Source: Maribellus sediminis | Lineage (GTDB): Bacteria > Bacteroidota > Bacteroidia > Bacteroidales > Prolixibacteraceae | Reading direction: 5' to 3' | DNA length: 64,000 nt | NCBI RefSeq assembly: GCF_011799805.1 | Contig: NZ_WXUB01000003.1 | Location: 248,001 to 312,000, forward strand | Program-made: the position numbers and the translations under genes | Part shown: positions 25,542 to 33,489 of the stretch, piece by piece | How positions within the stretch are numbered: position 1 is the stretch's first letter | Layout of the letters: every line of letters starts with the position of its first letter | Notes under the pieces: generated by a model | The model's input: only the letters and a program-made list of their open reading frames with translations | Databases searched by the model: none | What the model was told of the DNA's origin: nothing

Positions 25542-25844
25542 AGCTTGAACTTGTTTAAAGTATTGTTTTTTAGTTTTTGTTTTCTTTCCTGACCGATTCA
25601 GGTTTTCAGTATAAAGTTGCTAAAAATCAAGATGTTCTTTGGTATTTTTTCGATGAACAACCGTTTTTGTCAAGTAAACGATTGCTTGATTCCGATTTCA
25701 CATACTTCATAACAGTCATTTTTGCTCCTTTACTTTTAATTTGAGACGTACAGAACCCCATTCCGTTACAAATTTTTTCGCGAAGAAATCTTAACGCATA
25801 TAAATCAGCTACGATTCACTAATTTTGCCACAGACTCAAATAAG
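25542..25844. other. Divergent promoter region, otherwise featureless
   Basis: 303 bp between the divergent ATPase and FAD-dehydrogenase genes. Apart from a TAATTTTG promoter element at 25820-25827 for the plus-strand gene and an 8-bp palindrome TTCGCGAA, I see nothing definite; no minus-strand TAnnTTTG element stood out for the efflux operon. Confidence 0.5.
25820..25827 (+). promoter_or_regulatory. Probable -7 element (TAATTTTG) of the COG2509 gene
   Basis: Matches TAnnTTTG 17 nt before the ATG at 25845, leaving a very short leader. No clear -33 box. Confidence 0.4.
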
Positions 25845-27380
25845 ATGGGAATCAAAACGATCAACATAAAATTACCGACCGATTATTCGGAGCAGCTACT
25901 GCGCAACCAGATCAGCCGGCAGCTGGGTATCCGCGAGTTCACTTTTCGTACCGAAAGCAAAAGTCTCGATGCCCGGAACAAACGAAACATCTTCTGGCAG
26001 CTTCGTGTGGTGGTTGATTCGCCGCAATTAAAGGGAGACGATGCAAAAATTCAGGAAGAATTGATTATTCCTTTTAAAAAAAGGAAGCAAAAAATAGTGG
26101 TGGTGGGTAGCGGACCCGCCGGTTTCTTCAATGCTTTTGCGTTGCAAAAAGCGGGTTTCGAAGTGACGTTGATCGAACGCGGCTCGGAGGTAAAAATACG
26201 CGGAGCAGCCATTGCCGATTTTGAACAGGGCGGAGCTTTCAACGGTGCCAACAATTATGCCTTTGGCGAAGGCGGCGCCGGTACTTTCTCCGACGGAAAA
26301 CTCACTTCGCGCTCAAAGCACATTTCAAAAGAGAAGCTTTTTATACTGAAAAGTTATGTGGAAGCCGGTGCTCCGAAGGAAATACTGTACATGACTCACT
26401 CGCATTTAGGCACCGACAACCTGCGCAAGATTGTAGTGAACTTGCGAAACGAATTCGAAAACCTGGGAGGCACTTTTCTTTTTAACACCCTGCTGGAAGA
26501 TCTCCGGATTGTGAACGGAAAAGTGAATGAAGCGGTGACTTCTGCGGGATCGCTTGAAGCTGAGGCTGTATTTATAGCTCCCGGTCATTCGGCTTATGAA
26601 ACCTACCGGATGCTGATGAGAAACGGCGTTCCTTTCCGCACCAAGAATTTTGCCATTGGCAGCCGAATGGAACACCGGCAGGAAACCATCAACCTGGCTC
26701 AGTGGGGACAAGCAACACTTCCGGGAGTAAAAGCTGCCGAATACCGGCTCACCTCGCAAGCCGACGGGCTGCACCCCGTATTCTCGTTTTGTATGTGTCC
26801 GGGCGGAACCGTGGTGCCTGCAGCTGCTTATGCCGAAACCAACATCGTAAACGGGATGAGCTACTACAAACGCGGCGGCAACTTTGCGAACGCAGCCTGT
26901 GTGGCCGGAATTCATCCCGACGAACTGGCCGGGAAAACGGTTTCGCCGCTTGAAGCACTCGACCAGCTTCAAAAACTGGAAGAACAATTTTTCAATTATG
27001 CAGGAGGCTACTCGGCTCCTTTCTGTTCCATCCGAAGTTTTCTGGCCGAAAAAAAACTGGCCGGAAAAGCCGCAAGCAGTTTCCCGCTGGGATTGCTACC
27101 TGCTCCTTTGTGGACCCTACTACCAAAACCGGTAGTTGTGTCGATGAAAGTAGGTTTGCAGGATTTTATCCGGAAAATGCGTGGTTTCGAAAACGGAAAC
27201 CTGCTCGGTTTCGAAAGTAAAACATCGGCACCTATTCAGGTCATTCGCGAAAAAAACGGTTTGGTGGAAGGTTTTAAGAACCTGTATATTATTGGCGAAG
27301 GAAGTGGCTACGCCGGAGGCATAGTTTCAAGTGCTGCCGACGGAATCAGGGCGGCGATGAGCTTGGTGGAAGGGAATTAG
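25845..27380 (+). CDS. FAD-dependent dehydrogenase (COG2509-type)
   Basis: 511 residues. An N-terminal domain of about 80 residues (TINIKLPTDYSEQLLRNQISRQLGI) precedes a dinucleotide-binding motif VVVGSGPAGFFNAFALQKAGFEV, then GGAGTFSDGKLTSRSKH and CPGGTVVPAAA, and finally IIGEGSGYAGGIVSSAADG, the C-terminal FAD motif. This pattern is the uncharacterised FAD-dependent dehydrogenase family, a close cousin of the geranylgeranyl-reductase/HI0933 type flavoproteins. The substrate is not known. It stands alone on the plus strand. Confidence 0.8.
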   Translation: MGIKTINIKLPTDYSEQLLRNQISRQLGIREFTFRTESKSLDARNKRNIFWQLRVVVDSPQLKGDDAKIQEELIIPFKKRKQKIVVVGSGPAGFFNAFALQKAGFEVTLIERGSEVKIRGAAIADFEQGGAFNGANNYAFGEGGAGTFSDGKLTSRSKHISKEKLFILKSYVEAGAPKEILYMTHSHLGTDNLRKIVVNLRNEFENLGGTFLFNTLLEDLRIVNGKVNEAVTSAGSLEAEAVFIAPGHSAYETYRMLMRNGVPFRTKNFAIGSRMEHRQETINLAQWGQATLPGVKAAEYRLTSQADGLHPVFSFCMCPGGTVVPAAAYAETNIVNGMSYYKRGGNFANAACVAGIHPDELAGKTVSPLEALDQLQKLEEQFFNYAGGYSAPFCSIRSFLAEKKLAGKAASSFPLGLLPAPLWTLLPKPVVVSMKVGLQDFIRKMRGFENGNLLGFESKTSAPIQVIREKNGLVEGFKNLYIIGEGSGYAGGIVSSAADGIRAAMSLVEGN

Positions 27381-27407
27381 TCACTGGTCAATTGTCATTG
27401 GTTACGG
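27380..27407. repeat. Heptamer array GTCANTG-like x4 at the 3' end of the FAD gene
   Basis: Contiguous units GTCACTG, GTCAATT, GTCATTG, GTTACGG; the first G is the last base of the stop codon. Confidence 0.7.
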
Positions 27408-27739
27408 GGATTGCAAAAGTTTTTAAAATGGTAAGGATTCCTCTCAACTGATAATTTAACCGCTTTGGTTCTAACATTGCACGCAAACTTCATTTGCCAA
27501 CCTATTGATAGTAGTGGAACTCGAGATAATTTTTGCGCCCCTTACAATTAAGCATTTTTGCCTGTTAAGACAGCAACTTATTCTTTTTTCCACAAAAAGA
27601 GCTCTTTGCCCGAAGCTCTCAGCACTTAGCCTTTCAACAATGTAAATTTCCGGTTAATTCATCCTCCCTTTATTTAGAATAATTCTATTAAAAATCAGCC
27701 AGAAAGTGTACTTTTGTAGCTCTTTAAATCAGGATAAAC
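27408..27739. other. Spacer before lysA; only a promoter seen
   Basis: 332 bp with scattered stops in all frames. A TACTTTTG element at 27709-27716 is the only signal I can name; there is no hairpin strong enough to call as a terminator for the upstream gene. Confidence 0.5.
27709..27716 (+). promoter_or_regulatory. Probable -7 element (TACTTTTG) of the lysA-like gene
   Basis: Consensus TAnnTTTG, 23 nt before the ATG at 27740. The -33 region is AT-rich without a clear TTG. Confidence 0.5.
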
Positions 27740-29005
27740 ATGACAGATAAAAAGCTGCCTTTTAGCAAGGAACAACTTGAACAGATTATTGAAAAACACC
27801 CAACACCATTTCATATTTATGACGAAAAAGCCATTCGCGAAAATGCGCGACGTTTTATAAAAGCCTTTTCATGGAACGAAGGTTTTAAGGAATATTATGC
27901 CATTAAAGCTGCACCGAATCCGTATCTGATGAAGATATTGAAGGAAGAAGGTTTTGGAATCGACTGCAGCTCGATTGCCGAACTGGAATTGGCAAAAAAA
28001 TTAGGTATGAGTGGCGACGAGATCATGTTGACATCAAACGATACTCCGGCTTACGAATTTCAGCTGGCCAAAGAGATGGACGCTATCATTAATCTCGACG
28101 ACATTTCGCATATCGACTTTGTGGAGAAACATGTTGGATTGCCAGAGAAAATTTGCATGCGCTACAATCCGGGCGATCTGAAACAGGGTAACCTGATAAT
28201 CGGTCACCCTGAAGAAGCGAAATACGGATTCACGCATAAACAAATGATCGAAGGCTATCAACTGCTGAAGGAAAAAGGTGTAAAACGCTTTGGTATCCAC
28301 ACCATGGTGGCATCGAACGAACTCGATCCTGATTATTTTGTGGAAACTGCTGAGTTGCTGTTTAAATTGGTACTTGAGGTTTATCAAAAAACCGGAGTTG
28401 AAATTGAATTTGCCAATCTTGGTGGTGGCGTTGGTATTCCTTACCGTCCGGGAGAAAAACCTGTTGACCTGGAATATGTAAGCGCCGGCATTAAAAAAGT
28501 GTACGACGAAATCATCATCGGTAATGGTCTGAAACCACTGAAACTGTTTTTCGAACTTGGAAGAGCCATCACCGGACCTTATGGCTACCTGGTAACCAAG
28601 GTGCGTCACATAAAAGAAACATATAAATCATTTGCCGGACTGGATGCCTGCATGGTTAACCTGATGCGCCCCGCGCTTTACGGTGCTTACCACCACATTA
28701 CAGTTGCCGGAAAAGAATACGAAACAGCTGATTACAAATACGATGTTACCGGTTCGTTGTGTGAAAACAACGATAAATTTGCCATCGACCGCATGTTGCC
28801 AAAACTGGAGTCCGATGATATTGTGGTGATCCATGATGCCGGTGCACACGGTCATTCTATGGGATTTAACTACAACGGTAAACTGCGCTCGGCTGAGTTA
28901 CTGCTCCGCGAGAATGAAGAAGTGGTGCAAATCCGTCGTGCCGAAACGGTGCAAGATTATTTCGCTACGCTCGACTTTGCCGGATTGAAAGATTTTGAAG
29001 TTTAA
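27740..29005 (+). CDS. lysA: Diaminopimelate decarboxylase-type PLP enzyme
   Basis: 421 residues, fold type III PLP decarboxylase. The Schiff-base Lys is Lys56 in YYAIKAAPNP; the phosphate-binding GGG is at 228-230; the active-site Cys of the partner subunit is Cys341 in GSLCENND; DAGAHGHSMGFNYN is the C-terminal substrate loop. It would decarboxylate meso-diaminopimelate to lysine. Two motifs differ from the classical enzyme: GIHTMVASNEL stands where GLHFHIGSQ is usual, and ELGR (272-275) where EPGR is usual. It therefore belongs to a divergent LysA subgroup and another basic-amino-acid substrate is possible. Followed by a terminator at 29027. Confidence 0.85.
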   Translation: MTDKKLPFSKEQLEQIIEKHPTPFHIYDEKAIRENARRFIKAFSWNEGFKEYYAIKAAPNPYLMKILKEEGFGIDCSSIAELELAKKLGMSGDEIMLTSNDTPAYEFQLAKEMDAIINLDDISHIDFVEKHVGLPEKICMRYNPGDLKQGNLIIGHPEEAKYGFTHKQMIEGYQLLKEKGVKRFGIHTMVASNELDPDYFVETAELLFKLVLEVYQKTGVEIEFANLGGGVGIPYRPGEKPVDLEYVSAGIKKVYDEIIIGNGLKPLKLFFELGRAITGPYGYLVTKVRHIKETYKSFAGLDACMVNLMRPALYGAYHHITVAGKEYETADYKYDVTGSLCENNDKFAIDRMLPKLESDDIVVIHDAGAHGHSMGFNYNGKLRSAELLLRENEEVVQIRRAETVQDYFATLDFAGLKDFEV

Positions 29006-29026
29006 AAATCTACATTCAAAAATAGT

Positions 29027-29055
29027 AAGGCCGGGCAATTAAACCGGCCTTTTTC
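29027..29055 (+). terminator. Rho-independent terminator of the lysA-like gene
   Basis: AAGGCCGG / CCGGCCTT perfect 8-bp stem, 9-nt loop, then TTTT. Confidence 0.85.
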
Positions 29056-29084
29056 GTATTTTAGGTGTCAACAAAGCTATTTAA

Positions 29085-30194
29085 ATGAAAGTTGGATACG
29101 ACGCAAAAAGGGCTTTTCTAAATACTTCGGGACTGGGAAATTACGCCAGAAATGCGCTCAATGCACTTCAGAAATTCTATCCTGAGAACCACTACACTTT
29201 ATTTACTCCTGAAGTAAGGAAAGGTATGTTGAATAAGCAGGAAGCTTTTGAAATTGTTACTCCACCCGAATCGATGTCGAAGATCAAGAAATCGTTCTGG
29301 CGCTCGTATCAAATGAGCCAGGAACTGGAAGAACATCAACTCGACCTTTTTCACGGATTGAGTAATGAACTGCCCAATGGAATCCACAAAACCAAGGTTC
29401 CGTCGGTGGTAACCATTCACGACCTCATCTTTATTCGTTACCCCGAGTTTTACAGCTACATCGACAGGACGCTTTATTTCGAAAAAGTAAAATATGCCTG
29501 CAAGGCAGCCACCAAAGTCATCGCTATCAGCGAACAAACCAAGGCCGATATTATAAAATACATCGGAACGGCACCTGACAAAATTCAAATCGTTCACCAG
29601 GCCATTTCGCCTTTGTTTTTCGAACCGGCCGAAACCGAAAAAGTAAAAGCGAAATACAAGTTGCCTGAAAATTTTATTCTGGCTGTTGGAACGATTGAAG
29701 AACGTAAAAACCAGTTGTCGATACTTAAAGCCCTGGAAGCTGCCGGACTTGATATTCCGCTGGTTTTGGTTGGAAATCCGACTTCGTATTGCAACGATAT
29801 TCATAAATATTTGGCCGAAAAAGGGAGGAAAGAAAAAGTGATCTTTTTGAAAAATATCCCGGAAACGGATCTTGCCGGAATTTATCAGTTGGCAGAATTG
29901 TCGGTATACATTTCGGTTTTCGAAGGTTTTGGATTACCGGTGATCGAAGCCATGGCTTGTTCATGCCCGGTGATCACTTCAAATGTTTCCTGTTTGCCCG
30001 AAACAGCCGGCGATGCAGCTGTACTTTGTGCTCCGGAGAACATTGAGGACTTAGGGAATCAGATTTCAAAAATACTGAACGACAGCGCATTCAGAAATGA
30101 ACTAATAGAAAAAGGAAAAGAAAGAGCACAGCAATTTCAGCCCCAAAAATATACCGATAGACTGGTAAAATTGTACAACGACATTATTGGATAA
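29085..30194 (+). CDS. Glycosyltransferase family 4 protein
   Basis: 369 residues, GT-B fold. N-terminal TSGLGNYARNALNAL is the acceptor-side Gly-rich loop; HGLSNELP, then the C-terminal nucleotide-sugar domain with LAVGTIEERKNQLSILKAL and the GT4 signature SVFEGFGLPVIEAMACSCPVITSN (EX7E motif). It likely adds a hexose or mannose-type sugar in glycolipid or polysaccharide synthesis at the cytosolic face. No other glycan genes touch it, so acceptor and sugar are unknown. Confidence 0.85.
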   Translation: MKVGYDAKRAFLNTSGLGNYARNALNALQKFYPENHYTLFTPEVRKGMLNKQEAFEIVTPPESMSKIKKSFWRSYQMSQELEEHQLDLFHGLSNELPNGIHKTKVPSVVTIHDLIFIRYPEFYSYIDRTLYFEKVKYACKAATKVIAISEQTKADIIKYIGTAPDKIQIVHQAISPLFFEPAETEKVKAKYKLPENFILAVGTIEERKNQLSILKALEAAGLDIPLVLVGNPTSYCNDIHKYLAEKGRKEKVIFLKNIPETDLAGIYQLAELSVYISVFEGFGLPVIEAMACSCPVITSNVSCLPETAGDAAVLCAPENIEDLGNQISKILNDSAFRNELIEKGKERAQQFQPQKYTDRLVKLYNDIIG

Positions 30195-30231
30195 AAGCCC
30201 CCCATCTCTCCCGAAATATAGGGATTCGATT

Positions 30232-30275
30232 GTCCCCCTGAGGGGGACAGGTGCGCCGAAGGTGCAACAGGGGGT
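30232..30275. repeat. GC-rich double hairpin, intergenic repeat-like
   Basis: GTCCCCC-TGA-GGGGGAC (7-bp stem) directly followed by TGCGCC-GAA-GGTGCA (6 bp with one G:T) and CAGGGGGT, which can pair with the CCCCCC at about 30199. Composition is far from the surrounding AT-rich spacer, and the words look like interspersed intergenic repeats of Bacteroidota. Confidence 0.6.
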
Positions 30276-30298
30276 GTAAACATGAAAACCAAAAGAAT

Positions 30299-30862
30299 AT
30301 GCACGACGCTATTAAAAAAGCACTGGAAGTATTAAAAGGAGGTGGTGTGATCCTCTATCCCACCGACACGATTTGGGGGATCGGCTGTGATGCCACCAAT
30401 GTGGAAGCTGTGAAACGCATTTACGGCATCAAAAAAAGGGAAGATTCGAAAAGCATGCTGGTATTGATGGAAAATCCGGCCTTGCTCGATCGCTATGTAG
30501 ATGAAGTTCCGGAAGTAGCCTGGGATCTGGTAGAAATTGCCACCACACCACTAACGGTTATTTATCCCGGTGCAAAAAACCTGGCGAAAAACCTGATTGC
30601 TGAAGACGGTAGTATTGGTATTCGATTTACCAAGGAAGAATTTACCAGCAAACTGTTGCAAAGGCTCAGACGACCATTGGTTTCTACCTCGGCAAATATC
30701 AGTGGCGAAAAATCACCGGCCTTTTTTGATGAGATTTCGGAAGACATTAAAAATGCAGTTGATTACATTGTAGAATACCGGCAGGACGACCGAACTCCGG
30801 CAACACCCTCAAGTATTATCAAACTTGGCCCGGGTGGACAGATTGATATTATCAGGAAATAA
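30299..30862 (+). CDS. L-threonylcarbamoyladenylate synthase (Sua5/YciO/YrdC family)
   Basis: 187 residues from ATG 30299. The frame is open from 30251, but that part is encoded by the GC-rich repeat and is Arg/Cys-rich. Family signatures are GGVILYPTDTIWGIGCDATN near the start (KRxxxxxTP-like nucleotide pocket), IKKREDSKSMLVLM, and RRPLVSTSANISGEKSP. It forms threonylcarbamoyl-AMP from threonine, bicarbonate and ATP for the t6A37 modification of tRNA. It lacks the extra C-terminal Sua5 domain, so it is a YrdC/TsaC-length protein; YciO-type paralogues with other roles cannot be excluded. Confidence 0.85.
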   Translation: MHDAIKKALEVLKGGGVILYPTDTIWGIGCDATNVEAVKRIYGIKKREDSKSMLVLMENPALLDRYVDEVPEVAWDLVEIATTPLTVIYPGAKNLAKNLIAEDGSIGIRFTKEEFTSKLLQRLRRPLVSTSANISGEKSPAFFDEISEDIKNAVDYIVEYRQDDRTPATPSSIIKLGPGGQIDIIRK

Positions 30863-30863
30863 C

Positions 30864-30891
30864 AAGACTGCTCCCTAATGGAAGCAGTCTT
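30864..30891. terminator. Bidirectional terminator between the YrdC-type gene and mscL
   Basis: AAGACTGCT / AGCAGTCTT, 9-bp perfect stem, 10-nt loop, between convergent genes. Confidence 0.7.
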
Positions 30892-30899
30892 ATGAATGA

Positions 30900-31337
30900 T
30901 TATTTCTTTTCTTTCAAAATATCGCGGATTTCAGTTAGTAATACTTCTTCGGTTGACGGAGCCGGAGGAGGTGCAGGCGCTTCTTCCTCTTTCTTTTGAG
31001 TTTTGTTGTAAGCTTTAATAATTATGAAAATCGCAAAGGCAATAATGACAAAATCAATCATCGTGTTAATCCACAAACCGTAACTGATTGCCACTTCCGA
31101 CACTGCAGGTGTCACCACCTGATCGCCGTTCATAACAGCTTCGCTACTTTCTTTCAGCACCAGTTTAAGGTCGGCAAAATCTACTCCTCCCAGCAGCATT
31201 CCTATCGGAGGCATCAAAACATCCTTAACAAAAGAAGTAACTATTGCTTTGAATGCGGTAGCAATTATAACTGCAACAGCCAGATCAAGCACATTGCCTT
31301 TCATGATAAAGGCCTTAAATTCTTTTAGTAATTTCAT
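30900..31337 (-). CDS. mscL: Large-conductance mechanosensitive channel
   Basis: 145 residues. The N-terminal amphipathic helix and TM1 read [45 protein letters not shown], nearly the textbook MscL pore sequence; TM2 is [21 protein letters not shown], and a Pro/Glu-rich linker leads to the C-terminal helix bundle. Homopentamer that opens under membrane tension to release solutes on osmotic downshock. Monocistronic. Confidence 0.95.
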   Translation of the reverse strand: MKLLKEFKAFIMKGNVLDLAVAVIIATAFKAIVTSFVKDVLMPPIGMLLGGVDFADLKLVLKESSEAVMNGDQVVTPAVSEVAISYGLWINTMIDFVIIAFAIFIIIKAYNKTQKKEEEAPAPPPAPSTEEVLLTEIRDILKEKK

Positions 31338-31396
31338 AAATTAAAAGTTTAATTAAACAGCTAATTATCAGTTTCAATTTATGCTATTTCCCGCAA

Positions 31397-31429
31397 TAAA
31401 AAAAGCCATTGCATCAACAATGGCTTTTT
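31397..31429 (-). terminator. Terminator of the head-GIN gene
   Basis: AAAAAGCCATTG / CAATGGCTTTTT, 12-bp perfect stem with 6-nt loop, flanked by A-run and T-run, so it may work in both directions; it follows the minus-strand gene ending at 31450. Confidence 0.85.
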
Positions 31430-31449
31430 CTGATAAACAATATGCTTTC

Positions 31450-32154
31450 TTACATTTTTTTCACACGACCCGAGCCCGCAACCGAAGCATCGATACTGGC
31501 ATTTCCTTTATAATAAACACTGCCCGATCCTGCTATTCTGGCTTTAATCGAACCGTCGGAACTTACTTTACAGTTTCCTGATCCTGAAGTTGCCACATTT
31601 ACGGCATCAGCTTCGAAACCTGCAGCATCGAAATTACCGGAACCCGAAATGGACACTGACAATTCATCGGCTACGCCACCATCCTCCAATGAAATATTTC
31701 CGGAGCCTGAGATCGCTCCTTTTACTTTTTTCGAATCCAGATCCTCAATTGTAATGTTTCCGCTGCCGCTTACTGCCAGGTTCAAAATACGTGCTTCCAG
31801 TTCTTTTGCCAGAATATCGCCCGAACCTGATACTGAAAGTGAATTTACATCGGGAACGGTAATATAAATCTCGATTTTACCTGCATTGAAATCGCGCTGG
31901 AACCAGGTTTTATTCGGAAAACGAATGATCAGTTCGCTGCCTTTAACTTCAGTAATCAATTCTTCCAATGTGGATTCTTTGGCCTCAATCCTGACGCTTT
32001 GCTTTGGCCCCTGTGTTAGGTACAGTTTTCCCGAAACTCTCAACGATATTTCTGAAAAAGAAGACACATCACGATCCTGTTCCTCAGCCATTGAAGTACT
32101 ATATGTTAAAAGGCCTGCAACGACAAGGATAAAAGCTAATAATCTAAATTTCAT
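31450..32154 (-). CDS. Head-GIN domain protein (DUF2807), exported
   Basis: 234 residues with a signal peptide (MKFRLLAFILVVAGLLTYSTSMA). The mature part is a right-handed beta-solenoid of the head-GIN/DUF2807 type: an FSEISLRVSGKLYLTQG opening and seven S/A-GSG turns (SVSGSGD, AVSGSGN, AISGSGN, SISGSGN, ATSGSGN, RIAGSGS, SVAGSGR) spaced about 20 residues. Probably periplasmic or surface exposed, with unknown ligand; related proteins occur in many copies in Bacteroidota and some sit beside sigma/anti-sigma or PspC genes, which is not the case here. Terminator at 31397-31429. Confidence 0.85.
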   Translation of the reverse strand: MKFRLLAFILVVAGLLTYSTSMAEEQDRDVSSFSEISLRVSGKLYLTQGPKQSVRIEAKESTLEELITEVKGSELIIRFPNKTWFQRDFNAGKIEIYITVPDVNSLSVSGSGDILAKELEARILNLAVSGSGNITIEDLDSKKVKGAISGSGNISLEDGGVADELSVSISGSGNFDAAGFEADAVNVATSGSGNCKVSSDGSIKARIAGSGSVYYKGNASIDASVAGSGRVKKM

Positions 32155-32311
32155 GGTTTTATATTTTTCGAGTTAATATTTGCGTACGATCTAAAGTTAA
32201 AAAGAATTTGGCACGTTTTAATTTTACTCTTGTAAGGACGGATGAATGCTCAGAAAGTTGCACGGTTCGTAAAATAATTAGCACTTTTAATCCGCCATTT
32301 ACTATTTACAC

Positions 32312-32734
32312 ATGAAGCAAAAACACCCCACACCGGTTCAAATCCGGTTCAACGATATCGATTTGATGGGGCATGTTTATAACGCAAAGTACCAGGAGTT
32401 TTTTGATCTGGCCCGTCTGGAATATTTCGAAGAAGTGATTGGCAGCCTTATCAGCTGGGACGATCAAGGGCTGGTGATCGCATCGGTGAAGGTTGATTTT
32501 ATTGAACCCACTTTTCTAAACGACCTGATTGAAGTAGAAACCCACATTGCTTCGGTAGGTGAAAAAAGCCTGCAAATGTTTCAGCAACTCTACAAAAACG
32601 GGAAAGCCGAACCGGCATGTATTTGTACTACAATTATGGTTTCCTATAACATGAAAGAAAAGGTTTCGAAACCCATCCCGAATGAGTGGAAAGAAAGATT
32701 CAAAACCTACGAACCGGAATTAAACTTCAGTTAA
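32312..32734 (+). CDS. Acyl-CoA thioesterase (4HBT hotdog family)
   Basis: 140 residues. The hotdog helix entry RFNDIDLMGHVYNAKYQEFFDLARLEYF has the Asp and the G-H-V-N-N-like turn that position the catalytic Asp/Glu in 4-hydroxybenzoyl-CoA thioesterase-type enzymes. It would hydrolyse a fatty or aromatic acyl-CoA; FadM/YbgC-like. The last 15 bp overlap the convergent rimM gene. Confidence 0.85.
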   Translation: MKQKHPTPVQIRFNDIDLMGHVYNAKYQEFFDLARLEYFEEVIGSLISWDDQGLVIASVKVDFIEPTFLNDLIEVETHIASVGEKSLQMFQQLYKNGKAEPACICTTIMVSYNMKEKVSKPIPNEWKERFKTYEPELNFS

Positions 32735-33247
32735 GCCTTCTGGAAGTTTCAGTGTTATTGTCTTTTTCTCTTCATCGAGGGCAACCAGAATTTCATCGTT
32801 AAACGGAACAAGCAGCTCCTCGCCTTTTCGGTTAACGGTAAGAACAATATTTCCTGCAAAATCGTCAACTTCTTCAATCGGGCCGATCTCGCCAAGTTGC
32901 TCATCAAAAAGTGAATATCCTATCAGTAAAGAGGCGTGTTCTTCAGGCTCGTCAACAATTTCGGTTTGATACAACCAGGCCGATTGCCCGATCAAACGTT
33001 TGGCGTACTGTTCACTTTCAACATCTTCGAATTTTACAATAGCCGCCTTGGCCGAACGAAAACGCAAACCTTCTTCTTCAATAAAGAACGGAACCAGTAA
33101 ACCATCGAGTTCAACAAAAAAACGTTCGGCTTCTTCCACCGAAAACTCAAAATGTTCTTCAAACTCCAGCACTACTTCACCATGCACACCGTGTGTTTTT
33201 CTGAAGAAACCGATTTTTTCGCACTCGCTTTTTGGTATTGTTTCCAT
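32720..33247 (-). CDS. rimM: Ribosome maturation factor RimM
   Basis: 175 residues with N-terminal RimM barrel (IGFFRKTHGVHGEVVLEF, the G-R/K-x-x-x-x-H-G-x-x-G pattern) and C-terminal PRC barrel (SLLIGYSLFDEQLGEIGPIEEVDDFAGNIVLTV ... ELLVPFNDEILVALDEEKKTITLKLPEGL). It assists assembly of the 30S head around S19. It is downstream of rpsP (S16) on the same strand, the classical order, but 242 bp of repeat-containing spacer and a terminator lie between. trmD, usually next, is absent. Confidence 0.9.
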   Translation of the reverse strand: METIPKSECEKIGFFRKTHGVHGEVVLEFEEHFEFSVEEAERFFVELDGLLVPFFIEEEGLRFRSAKAAIVKFEDVESEQYAKRLIGQSAWLYQTEIVDEPEEHASLLIGYSLFDEQLGEIGPIEEVDDFAGNIVLTVNRKGEELLVPFNDEILVALDEEKKTITLKLPEGLTEV

Positions 33248-33315
33248 ATTTCAAAAATAGACAAATTGTGTTGAATTCGAACAAGACGGAAAATAGAGCA
33301 GAGAACATTGAGGTC

Positions 33316-33403
33316 CTCTGTGACATCTTTGTGTTGGTTTGTGTAACAATTTTAAACCGAAGTTACACAGAGTACCACTGAGAATTCGCAAAGAACCACA
33401 AAG
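33316..33403. repeat. Inverted pair of decamer-word arrays in the rpsP-rimM spacer
   Basis: Right arm (33363-33403): TTACACAGAG, TACCACTGAG, AATTCGCAAAG, AACCACAAAG, a 10-11-bp period with CAC...AG. Left arm (33316-33347) carries the same words on the other strand (ACACAAAG, TCACAGAG). The inner TGTGTAAC / GTTACACA pair gives an 8-bp stem. Confidence 0.65.
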
Positions 33404-33432
33404 AAATTTGAGTAATTCATTTTAGAATGAAC

Positions 33433-33465
33433 AAAAAAACCACCCGCCAAACGACGAGTGGTTTT
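33433..33465 (-). terminator. Rho-independent terminator of rpsP
   Basis: AAAACCAC / GTGGTTTT with inner CG/CG pairs, then a T-run on the minus strand, 25 bp past the rpsP stop. Confidence 0.8.
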
Positions 33466-33489
33466 CTATACTAAGATGTGATTTCTTTC

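Noticed and set aside
26406-26987. 193-residue open frame on the minus strand
   Set aside because: Antisense to the FAD-dehydrogenase gene, with composition expected from the complementary strand.
30251-30298. N-terminal extension of the YrdC-type protein
   Set aside because: Encoded by the GC-rich hairpin repeat, Arg/Cys-rich and outside family alignment; the ATG at 30299 fits the family start.
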